A DNA stretch of 64,000 nucleotides from Diplonema papillatum (taxonomy: Eukaryota; Euglenozoa; Diplonemea; Diplonemida; Diplonemidae): assembly GCA_030068145.1 (NCBI GenBank), contig JAPJBO010000788.1, positions 42,775 to 106,774 of the forward strand, given 5' to 3'. The stretch's first letter is position 1. Each line of letters starts with the position of its first letter. The notes under the pieces are model-generated. The model searched no databases, was not told the DNA's origin, and was given only the letters and a program-made list of their open reading frames with translations. The translations under genes were made by a program, and so were the position numbers. Below, piece after piece: positions 1 to 9,460 of the stretch.

Positions 1-1908
1 CCATGTGGATGCACGGCGGCCCCGGCGTGTTCGCGGGGGGCAAAGGCTGCAAAGGGATGGGCCACCCCGGCGTGAAGGGCATGTCCGCCGGCTGCGGCAA
101 AGGGTGGAAGGGAATGCACGGCGCGGGCGGCAAAGGCTTCAAGGGAATGTTCGGCGGTGGTTGCGGCAAAGGCATGCACGGCGGTGGTTGCAAAGGCATG
201 TTTGGCGGCTGGGGCAACGACGAAGCGGTCGATGCGGAGCAGGTCGGGCAGAAGTGCTCGAACTGCGACTTCCAAGCGACAGGTATTTCTTTTTGCATAG
301 GCACCTCGCGTGGCGCGCTTTGGGGCTTGGCGCTTGTGGTGAACACAAGCTCGTAGAGACAGGCAGGTTAAAGCTTTGCAAGCTGTGGTCAACCGTCACG
401 TTCCGGAGTGGCCTTTTCTTCTTTTTCTTCTCTCTCATCAGTGGGACTCCCTCAATGCGGGAGTGGAACCCCCTCAACGTGGGAGTGGCCACTCCCGCAC
501 TTTTTCACTCCCGCATTGACTTAGTATATGGCTGCTGAAGTCCGGGGTGCAGGTAAATCTGGGTTTAATGGCGGGCGCAAGCGTTAGACCTACTATGTAG
601 TTGTATTGTTTCATAACGTGGGCGGCGTCGAAGGTTTACCAGCTTCGGCTGACACCATTTGCGCACTTAACCATGGTTAAGATGACGACTGAAAGCACAG
701 ACACGAAGATAGCACAAAGTATTTGCAAAATAACACGAAAAGCCTCTAGGCAAAAACCCGTTTTCACATTTCTCCCCCTTTAGCCTCCTTCGAAATAAGC
801 AGAAAGCAGCCCCTGAGGGGGGCCTCGAGTTTTTTTCAGTCCCAGCAAATATCATGGATTTGCCAGAATCCATCAACCCCCACTCATTGCAGGACGCGTT
901 GATGGCTTCTGCTGCGTGAAATGCAGTCAAGGTGAATCGCACGGCAGGCATTGTGAGCAAAAGCCTTTCGTCGCGCCCGGTGCAGAAGCAGAAGAGCAGC
1001 CGGGGAACGAATGCCCCGAGCAATGCGACACCGAAGAACAACCGCAGGCAGAGCACCCTTTCATGTGGATGAAGGGCGGCGGCAAAGGCTGCAAAGGGAT
1101 GGGCCACCCCGGCATGAAGGGCATGTTCGCGGGCTGCGGAAAAGGCTGGAAGGGAATGCACGGCGCGGGCGGCAAAGGCTGCAAGGGAATGTTCGGCGGC
1201 TGCGGCAGGAAGGAGGAGGTGGACGCAGAGCTGATCGGGCAGAAGTGCTCGAACTGCGACTTCGAAACGACGGGCATCGTGGACTCGTTCTGCTGCAGAG
1301 CATGCAGATGGGGAAAAGGCCACGGCAGATGGTGTGCGCAGAAGGTGCACTCTGACACGGAAGAGCCGCAGTGCGAGGAGAAAGAAGTGCCCCAACACGA
1401 AGGAGAAGAAGCACCCGAAAGGGCAGCCGGCGTCGAAGCCGCTGCTGAGCCCGGGCGCTGCGGCAGGCGGGCTTGGAGGTGCCGCCAGCCCAGCGCCGCT
1501 TCGAGCGGGGGAAAGTGCGCGAAGTGCGACTTCAAAACGACGGGCCTCGTTGACTCCTTCTGCTGCCGGCGCTGCCGCGGCGGCAAAGGCCACGGGAAGA
1601 GGTGCAAGCAGCTGCCGTTCGCCGAGCAGCAGCCCGCCGACGAACCGGCGCCGGCCGCTGTGGAGGGCGTCGTGGCGGGGGAAGCTGTGGCAGGGGTGCC
1701 GGTGTGCGACGGCTCGACTGCAGCGCCAACGGCAGTCGAGGTGGATGTCACATCGTGCTCCGGGGCGAGCGCTCCAAGGGAACAACCGTATGCCGCCGAA
1801 ATTGCGCGACTCGAAGACATGGGCTTCACCGTCACGCCCCACATTGTCGGCCAACTCGTGGCTTCGAACGGAAACGTCCCCTTCGTGCTGAACACGTTCC
1901 TGGCGTGA
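1..1908 (+). CDS. Cys-rich module / UBA-domain protein (5' partial, 2 exons visible)
   Basis: I read this as one gene, join(1..282, 893..1908). Exon 1 is open from the window edge and ends ..GCG ACA G with donor GTATTT at 283. Acceptor TTGCAG ends at 892, and G+GA restores the Gly of a motif repeated elsewhere in the protein. The visible coding part is 431 aa. It holds three copies of a Cys/His module, roughly CxxCxF.xTGxVDxFCCxxCxxGxxHGxxC, one of them split by the intron. It also has two Gly/Lys/Met-rich stretches built from KGCKGMGHPG-type repeats that look like an internal tandem duplication. The last 40 residues (EIARLEDMGF..NGNVPFVL) fit a UBA ubiquitin-binding domain. The module probably binds zinc (inference). 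I do not recognise the whole protein; a ubiquitin-linked adaptor is possible. The true start lies upstream of the window. Confidence 0.7.
283..892 (+). other. intron with a piece of dispersed repeat family R1
   Basis: This 610-bp intron joins two exons in matching phase. From about 548 to 612 it carries the 3' half of repeat R1 (GTAAATCTGGGTTTAATGGC, then GTAGTTGTATTGTTTC). The same segment recurs near 13045, 20795, 34290, 41320 and 50460. Its lower GC contrasts with both exons. Confidence 0.65.
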
Positions 1909-3267
1909 AACACCGACGACTCGAACGTTTTCCTTCGCCGCGCTCTCCTCAACAAGAACTCCCCGCAATGCAATAACCGCCTCCGCCTCCCCTTCCTCCT
2001 GCCTGCCTCGTGGTTCTGACGAGACCAACACCATTCCATCCCCGCCACCCTTCGACGATGTTATTGGGCTCCTCTTGAGCCCGCTTCCTCTCTAGTTCCT
2101 CCCGACCGGTTCTAGCTCGATAAACGGTCGTTTTGTCTTCCCGTTTGCTTTTTTCCTGATGTGCAAAATGAAATGATTCGGTGGGAGGGGAGAGTCCGGC
2201 GCCGTTTTTTTTTGACGGCGTGCGACCCACCACCCCCCTCCCACAAGGCTAGCCAATAACCCATGATTTTTCTTCGACGTGAAAAAAAAAGAAGTTTGTT
2301 TTCCTGATTATTTCTGGTCCCGGACGCCTCTCTCCCTTGTTCTTGAGCGCGGGGTGGTTGCGGTGTGCGATGGCTTTCGACTAACGATTGAGCGATTGTC
2401 GCGCCCGTGGGGCACGCGTAGATTGCCACCGATAGAATGAGCCGTCTGCAGACCCACTGTTAGTCCATTTACTCTGAGACTTGCGTGGCTTAATCCCCGG
2501 CGAAGCAACCGGTTCACACACCAACGATGACTCCATCAGACGAATAACCTCGGTACAACGAACAGTTTTACCCTGCAAATATACCCAAAAAAGCCTTATA
2601 TTAGGGCGGAAACAACCCGCACCTCGTGAAGTGCCGCAAGTGTCACGAAACCCAAGCACTACTCTACGAAAAAATGCATAAAAACGCGGACAACAGACCG
2701 GTACGGGCTACAAGGCAACCCCTGCTCAACTTGTAGAACGTGGGGGGCCCAAGACTACACTCCACGAAGGAATGTACTTGGTGTCGGTCACAAACAGTCC
2801 CGGACATGGTTAGCCAGAACCCATAACGAAAGCGTGCACCAAATATACAACCCGTAACCATATAGCCCTTTCTTGCTCTAAGAGAACCCATTCATGAACG
2901 GTCACACGGAGACCCTAAAACCCCGGAATTTCAAGCGAACTTTAACTCTAAATAAACGAACTTTACCTTCAAACAGTGAAACGGAGCAAGCGCACCGCTC
3001 TAGTTATATAGCTGGCTAAATAGCCGGCATACCAGCGACTCGATGGTAGTGCAAAGGATCCTCTCCTCCTGGAGCCTGAAGGTCGGAGGATGCTCAGCTG
3101 GTACCCGGGCATTCAGGTGGCAAAACCTGCGAAAGTCCAAAGATAGCCGAGTCGTTTTTTGTGACACTTCTTCGTGGAACGATCTCAGCAAGTTGAGCTC
3201 TATACTCAGAACACCGTAAGTAGCAAGCGCGCAGGAAAAAGAGAAGAAAAAAAAAACAGTCCAAAAA
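1909..3267. other. intergenic region between the UBA gene and SOD
   Basis: No coding exon was recognised. A copy of repeat R4 lies at 2612-2952. The stretch just before the SOD start (3225-3267) is purine-rich and is the likely 5' UTR; no TATA-like element or other promoter motif could be assigned. Confidence 0.5.
2612..2952 (+). repeat. dispersed repeat R4, copy A
   Basis: This about 340-bp segment is nearly identical to 21088-21428 and shares its last about 120 bp with 21737-21860. Its end, CACGGAGACCCTAAAACCCC followed by TTTCAAGCGAACTTTAACTC, is a sub-motif (R2) found on its own in many introns here, for example 9950-10005 and 11665-11705, and inverted at 17710-17757. No ORF of note is inside. 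Confidence 0.85.
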
Positions 3268-4409
3268 ATGGCCTTCACGCTCCCGCCCCTGCCGTGGCCG
3301 GTGAACGCTCTGGCCTCGAAGGGTCTGTCCGAGCAGCAGATCGACTTCCACTACAACAAGCACCACAAGGGGTACGTGACGAAGCTCAACGCCGCCGCAG
3401 AGTCGCGCCCTGAGCTCAAAGACAAGAAGATCGAGGACTTGATCAAGGCGAAGGATGCCACGTACAACCTCGCTGCCCAGATCTGGAACCACACCTTCTA
3501 CTGGAACTGCATGTATGCGCCTTTCAAATAAACGAAATAGCATGTGGACCCGGTGTTCGGTCACATCAATTGATAATCAGGTCAGAGCAGAGACCAGCTT
3601 GCGGGTGCTTTTGCGGACAAAATATGGGGTTTGTTAGGTCCGGGAGGGACCGGCCGCAATGCAGTCGTACAGTAGTGCAACAGGATACGATCCTGATGCT
3701 GTGATAGCACCGTTCTTCGGGGGCCTGCGCTGATGCTGAATGTCGGGACTGAACCGTTCCTCGACGAGATCAAGCAAAGCGGATAGGAGTCTCTGGAAAA
3801 GGTTGTGCTGGGTCTCCTCGACTGCTATCGTCCTGCCTCTGGGAACAGCCTCCGTTGGACATGTGTTTTCGAAGACAAAACAAGACTTCAAAAAACCGAC
3901 CGCTTACTACAAGAAACAGTCTACAAAACGAGATCCGACCTGGGCTGGGGCTGATGCTCAGTCCCCGCGACGCTTGGTAGCTCTCTCTCCGTCTGCACTA
4001 CAAGAAATGTGTAGAACACATGTTTTGATGAACCTGCGCTTTCTGAAAAAAAAAAAAAACGCCGAATCCCCCTGACAGGTCGCCCAACGGCGGAGGCGAG
4101 CCGACCGGCAAGGCAAAGGAGATGATCAACGCCAGCTTCGGCGACTTCGCAACGATGAAGAAGGAGTTCTCCGCGGCTGCGGGAGGACACTTCGGAAGCG
4201 GGTGGGCGTGGCTCATTAAGGACGGCGACAAGCTGAAGGTGCACCAGACTCACGACGCAGGCTGCCCGTTGTCGGACAACCTGAAGCCGGTCCTGACGTG
4301 CGACGTGTGGGAGCACGCGTTCTACATCGACTACAAGAACGACAAAGCCAAGTACGTCGAGTCCTTCTGGAACGTCGTAAACTGGGACTTCGTCAACAGC
4401 CAGCTCTGA
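3268..4409 (+). CDS. iron superoxide dismutase (Fe-SOD), 2 exons
   Basis: Join(3268..3512, 4079..4409) gives 191 aa, the usual Fe-SOD length. It converts superoxide to O2 and H2O2. Donor GTATGC at 3513 and acceptor TGACAG ending at 4078 rebuild [14 protein letters not shown], the expected family sequence across the splice. Metal ligands by family pattern are His28 (FHYNKHH), the His of WNHTFYW, and Asp157 and His161 (DVWEHAFY). The motif [11 protein letters not shown] and Gln before WNHTFYW favour iron over manganese. Start ATG at 3268 gives the normal N-terminus [10 protein letters not shown]. There is no obvious signal or transit peptide, so a cytosolic enzyme is likely. The 566-bp intron is AT-richer and holds an A run just before the acceptor. 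Stop is TGA. Confidence 0.93.
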
Positions 4410-5957
4410 GCATGAAGCGAACCCACACGAAAAGACTGAAAAACAGAGGGGTACCGAAAAGGTCTCGGGCCCCGGGGGAAACCTATTGCATCCATGAAAA
4501 ATGAACAAAAGATAATTGGAAAACGTGAGGTATAGCGGACGGATCCCACCAACCCAGGCCCCCCTCCCTCCCCTTCTCCCCGCGCTGCTCGTGCCCTCGA
4601 TCCGATGGGCTCTCGGCTTCAGCAAGGGGGGTGCCCCGCTTCTTTTCTAGCTGAGAAACATCGAGGTTCGGGCGTTGGGCATCGTCGCATGAAGCGAGCT
4701 CCCCGCTCCCCAAGCTCCATCCCGCAGCCCATCGGTAGCAACGACGGGTGGTGTGTGCAAAATGGAAGGGAGACGTCGTCAGTGCAAGCTGGCCGACTTA
4801 CTTGACACCGTTGCGGCCGTCTGATGCGCCGCTTGGACACTCCAGCGCCTCGCCTCCTCGTACAACTTTTCTCGCGCGCGCGTGCTTTTCGAAACAGCCG
4901 TACGCATCGTCCGTAGCCCAACCCTGATTGAAGTCCAAATAGCTGCGACAAGGAGTACGGGCCAAGGAAGGCTCTTCACGACTACGCGGAGCTACAAGCA
5001 GCCTGACTTCCTCGGTCGAGGCTGTCATCGAAGCTGATTCCAAGGTTTTCACCGCATACGGTTGGGAGGCGTTCTATCTTGCCGGCTTTTCCGGCAATAT
5101 GCTGCGGTTGCTGCTTTGAATATGTTTTCTTCCTCGTTTGAAACGACGTTTCCCCCTTTTTTTTTTTTTTTTTTTTTTTCATTCTTGGATTTCGCTTTTC
5201 AACCGCGCTAGGGGGGATACCGTTCGCTCTTTGTTTTGCAAAGCGGATGACAGCACCTCTCACGGGTTGCGGTCGTGGCACTGTCTTCGTGAGAGAAGCA
5301 GTAGGAGGACAAACGAGAGTTACAGTGTCGTATGTGGTGTTGGATACTGTGTGGGCTCGACGCGTCACGAACAAAACGTGTGATCTTCTTCTTCCCCCCT
5401 TACTTTGAGGCTTTCATTGCTTCTCTTCTCCGCACCGCGGTATCGGGGTGCGTTGAGGGATTGCGAGAAGCGGTCTTTGTTTCTCCCGACGAGCCTGTGT
5501 TCCTCCACGAAGGGGACAGTTGCTCGTCTGGACTCCCCATTGGGTTTCCCCGCTCGCATGCTTTCTTCTAAGGAACCGCCACCCGATTCCGCTTCTTCGC
5601 TCCCTTTCGCCTTCGTCTTGCAGCTCGCATGGTTTTCAGGACAAGAGGAAGTTGGCGCGTACACCCCCCATGTGTAGTTTTCTGAGGTGCCCTAGTACCG
5701 TGGGAGGTGGTGACGAGCTACGACAGCCGCCTATCAACCAGACTCGCACCGCTGCCGACCCGCATGATCTCACGCGTTCAACACGTGGTTCGTAGTTACA
5801 GCCCTTCGGTTCTTTGTCCGGCAGCTTTTTGTATCGAGAGCATTTCCTTCCAAGCTGGCGCTTATGTAAAATAATTCAACAACGCAGCCAAAAGAACAGA
5901 GCGTCGTGGACATCTGCAACAAAAAGGGGGTGAGGGCGGGCAGGCAGGGGTCGAGAG
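4410..5957. other. intergenic region between SOD and TRM5
   Basis: No gene was recognised. A run of 23 T lies at 5157-5179. Short ORFs on both strands have no recognisable motif. The 60 bp before the TRM5 ATG are G-rich. Confidence 0.5.
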
Positions 5958-7163
5958 ATGTCGGAAGCCGTTTCGGAAGCGCGAGAGGCTGCGGAGGAGG
6001 TGCCCGCGGTCAGCCGGGAGTACAAGAAAGCGTTCGACCGCGTCGAGAAGGTGGTCGGGGTCCGGGTGAGGAAGGGGCAGATGCAGGACGTGTCGCGAAC
6101 GTACAAGGACTACAGGTATTCTCGCCGGGGCGTCCGTCCGGTGGTAGACGACCCCAACGGGTGCACGGACACGAAGATCTTCCTCATAGCCAACCGGGAC
6201 GAGCCGGCGCTCGCCGCCCTGGAAGGCGACCGAGTCGAGGTGGACATGAAGGTCACCGCCGAGAACTTCTCGACGTTCGAAATCCTCTCCGAAATGCTCC
6301 CGGGGGGCATCACCGTACCCGGCAGCTTCGAAGCCGTCGGCCACATCGCGCACATCAACCTCAAAGACGAGCACCACCCGTACCGCTTCCTCATCGGGCA
6401 GGTCCTCCTCGACAAGAACCCGGTCATCAAGACCGTCGTCAACAAGCTCGGCACCATCGGCAGCGAGTTCCGAGAGTTCCAGTTCGAGCTCCTCGCCGGC
6501 GACGCGGCTTACAACGCGGTCGTGAAACAGCACAAGTGCACGTTCCGCGTTCCGTACGACAAGGTCTACTGGAACAGCCGCTTGCAGACCGAACACTCCC
6601 GTCTCGTAAAGGCCTTGCCCAAATCGGACCTGCTGGCTGACGTGATGGCGGGCGTCGGCCCGTTTGCAGTGCCCGCTGCGATGGCCGGGATGACGGTGCA
6701 CGCCAACGACCTGAACCCCGCCAGCTTCGAAGCGATGAAGGAGAACGTCAAGCTGAACGACGTCTCGAAGCGGGCGACCTGCTACTGCATGGACGGGAGG
6801 GTGTTCATTCGCCACATCCGGGACACGTACCTGCGGTGCGACGCGGAGAACGGCGACAGGCAGGTCCATTTCGTCATGAATTTGCCGGCCACCGCTGTGC
6901 TGTTTCTGGATGCGTTCCAAGACTGGGCCCCTCACCTGTACGACGTGCACCGCGCGACGGTGCACGTTTACTGCTTCTCGTCGGCCGTCGACTTCAAGCA
7001 CGATGCCCTGCAGCAGGTGCACGACAACCTGAAGGAACCGACGGCCCACGGCATCGTCAATGCCACGGTCCACCACGTCCGCAACGTCGCGCCCAAGAAG
7101 GAAATGCTCTGCGTCTCGTTCACTCTGGCGGAAAACAAGAGCAAGAAGCGGCGGACCGAATAG
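5958..7163 (+). CDS. TRM5: tRNA (guanine37-N1)-methyltransferase, TRM5 type
   Basis: Single-exon 401-aa protein of the archaeal/eukaryotic Trm5 family, which methylates N1 of G37 next to the anticodon with S-adenosylmethionine and protects against +1 frameshifting. Visible family motifs are SRTYKDYRYSRRGVRPV near the N-terminus, HINLKDEHHPYRFLIGQVLLDKN-type text (residues about 135-160), VYWNSRLQTEHSRL (about 200), the SAM-binding DVMAGVGPFAVPAA (about 228-241), NDLNP (about 250), the catalytic-site NLPATAVLFLDAF (about 315) and a basic C-terminus. ATG at 5958 is the first in frame after the 5' UTR. The protein is slightly short for a eukaryotic Trm5 and has no clear mitochondrial presequence, so a cytosolic/nuclear enzyme is likely. 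Fragments of its own 3' end lie just downstream. Confidence 0.93.
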   Translation: MSEAVSEAREAAEEVPAVSREYKKAFDRVEKVVGVRVRKGQMQDVSRTYKDYRYSRRGVRPVVDDPNGCTDTKIFLIANRDEPALAALEGDRVEVDMKVTAENFSTFEILSEMLPGGITVPGSFEAVGHIAHINLKDEHHPYRFLIGQVLLDKNPVIKTVVNKLGTIGSEFREFQFELLAGDAAYNAVVKQHKCTFRVPYDKVYWNSRLQTEHSRLVKALPKSDLLADVMAGVGPFAVPAAMAGMTVHANDLNPASFEAMKENVKLNDVSKRATCYCMDGRVFIRHIRDTYLRCDAENGDRQVHFVMNLPATAVLFLDAFQDWAPHLYDVHRATVHVYCFSSAVDFKHDALQQVHDNLKEPTAHGIVNATVHHVRNVAPKKEMLCVSFTLAENKSKKRRTE

Positions 7164-7263
7164 GCGGCACGGCCGGCAGTCAGCTTTGCGACTCTGCTTC
7201 TTGTTATCGAAGCTGCCGCGACTGCAGTGTTGTTTCTGTCCCTCACTTGTACAGTGCTGAACC

Positions 7264-7321
7264 GTGCACGTTTACAACTTTTTGTTGGCCGTTGCCTTGG
7301 AGTGCGATGCCCTGTAGCAGT
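7264..7321 (+). pseudogene. decayed fragment of TRM5 3' part, copy 1
   Basis: GTGCACGTTTAC, then TTGTTGGCCGTTG, then GCGATGCCCTGTAGCAG align with TRM5 positions about 6960-7016. CAG has become TAG. Substitutions are scattered and the frame is lost. This is the first of two ghost copies downstream of the intact gene. Confidence 0.7.
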
Positions 7322-7569
7322 ACTGTGCACCCACAACTTTCCCACAATGAGGCCAGAATTGCCACAACACTACACCGCGGCCATTGGGGTTAGAATCTTT
7401 TTCCTTTGCGGCCATTGAAAAAGGCAATACTCAATGCCCAGGGTTGTAATCAATTCGTCGACACGAACCTTTCCCGCGTATCATGCGACATTGGACCCCA
7501 GTTCCCCGGGTCATGAGAAAACGATTCTGCCCACAATAATAGCCAGAATACATTGTGGGTGAAAGTTGT

Positions 7570-7711
7570 GGCTGTACTGCCTGCAGCAGGTGAGCGACAA
7601 CCTCAGGGAACCGCCAAACGTCATGTTCCAACACGTCTGCAGATCACAGGAAATGCTCTGCGTCTCATTCGCTCTGGCGGAGAACAAGGGCAAGAAGCAG
7701 CAGACCGGATG
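7570..7711 (+). pseudogene. decayed fragment of TRM5 3' part, copy 2
   Basis: The stretch beginning CTGCCTGCAGCAGGTGAGCG matches the TRM5 end at 7009-7160. Readable remnants in shifting frames are QQVSDNLREP, then EMLCVSFALAENKGKKQQT, against QQVHDNLKEP and EMLCVSFTLAENKSKKRRT in the gene. A piece coding about 15 residues is missing, and the stop is replaced by read-on sequence. Confidence 0.85.
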
Positions 7712-9460
7712 GTCCTTCTTACTATTCTAGCTATCACTCGTCTTCGTGGAGTGCACGTGCATAAAACCGGTGTAGAAGAACCGGCGCTCAGCTGAATATG
7801 CCGTAGCACTGCGGTCAGCAGCAAGGCTCCTCACGACCTTGTTTTCTCAGGCACGCCGGTTGGTCGGAACCGTGCCGAAAGCTCAACTTTGCCCCTTCTC
7901 TGCATCCTACCGTCGCCTATCCCTTTGACCGCAGGATGGAGGCTGTTCCTTGCCGCCAGTCAGGCCGTTGTCTTCCCATCGTTTGTTGCCACTTCTGCGC
8001 AGACACGCATGCGGAACCTGCAACCTCAAGACGAGTCCCTTCGACGGGGAAACGCCTGTCCTTGCAGCCCGTAGAGGTAGAGATACGATCGAAGACAGCC
8101 CCTTTGAAAGTTGCAAAATGAAATGGAATCATCAATGCATCCCGGAATTTAGCCAAATAACCTTTGGGAAATTGCCGCGTTCCAGCGTCACATCATACCA
8201 GCAAAACGCCGCCAGGCGGTCTCGGTCTCACCCCGGAATCCGAGACGATCTGCCACCGTCGCGCCACCGCCGCAAACGATGCCGTTGCGGGAGCTCGCTC
8301 CAGCTCGTTTTTCACCAGTTTCTCATTAAATCCATGCAAACACTGCAGGAATAGGTTGACTAGACCTGTTGAGTTTGTGCTATCCACGAATGTGGATCGG
8401 GGGAACCTAGCATAACCTAAAGCGTAGACCGACCCCTTTCGTGCGAAGAATAACAATACCTTCTACCCGCATCTACCTGCATGAACGGACCTGTGAAAAG
8501 AATTCAGAAGGACTACACAGTCCAAGTCCAGACAGAAACTAGCCCAGCATCTACCTGGCGCGCCTGACCCAGCGAGCTACGAGGGTCCAAAAATACAACC
8601 TGCCCCTTTTCTTTTTAGAAACATTTTCTCCTTTCCTCCTTTACTTTGATCATAGGTGTCACGGCAAGTTTTGGCAGCCGCTGCTTAACAAAATTAAAAG
8701 AACTCAATGCTTAACAAAATTTTGACGTGGGCGGCTTTGGATTTACATCTGAATGACACCTCAATACAAAAGAAGTTGTCGACAACTAACAAGTAAAAGA
8801 ATAAAACAAAACTACGCACTTCTTTCTAGCAAACTTGTTTGAGCACCTTCGGTGCGTCTAGGGGGGTCGAGTGAGGATTTAAAGAGAGACAAGAGGTATT
8901 GAACGACAAGCCCAGAGTGTTTGACGCCCACTTGCTTCAGAAGAAGGTTGGAAGGGGACGATTCGGAAACTTAAGGATTCGGAATTGGAAAATAACACAG
9001 ACAATTCCTCCCTCTTCTTTGTTCCCGACCTCGCACCCCTCGATCGACTTTGCGCCAATGGGGAGTTGCTGTGTGCTCCTGCGGTCTTTGTGTGTTTCGT
9101 ACTTGACGAAGAGGTCCACTCTCCCGCACGCCATAAGTTCGTCCAGAACTCTCACTTCGTTTTGCGAAGTTCTTGATCCATCTGTCTTGACAAGACCTGT
9201 GACCTAACTATTCCCTTTCGCACCCTGCAAGCGCACGGGACGGCGGGAATGAAAGCCGCCCCCCAAGCTCAAATCATCCAGGTTCAGTACCCCCCCACAC
9301 CCCCCACCAGGGGGATCCCAAAAGAAGAAGACTCTAGCCCAAGCAATTCCTGCCCGGCAGAGTAAAACTTGCCTGGAGAAAATCTGCCGTCGGGTGGGCT
9401 CCAACACTTGCCGTTCGCGGCATCGGGAAGAAGTAGAAAGCAAGCCAGAAAACAAAGGAA
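7712..9460. other. intergenic region between TRM5 and the CCDC177-like gene
   Basis: No coding exon was recognised. The region contains a LINE-tail-like repeat (R6, 8690-8830) and otherwise unremarkable DNA. The last about 100 bp before 9461 are the probable 5' UTR of the next gene. Confidence 0.5.
8690..8830 (+). repeat. repeat R6 copy (LINE-flank/tail-like)
   Basis: AAAGAACTCAATGCTTAACA, then GACGTGGGCGGCTTTGGATT and ACATCTGAATGACACCTCAA, then GTTGTCGACAACTAACAAG. The same order occurs at 28010-28180. It is the repeat into which the LINE at 45725 is inserted (flanks 45663 and 48505). Confidence 0.75.

Noticed and set aside
667-2048. Long minus-strand ORFs (455 and 373 codons) opposite the UBA gene
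   Set aside because: They run across the intron boundary and show only mirror-image low complexity; the + strand has repeated Cys modules and matching splice phases.
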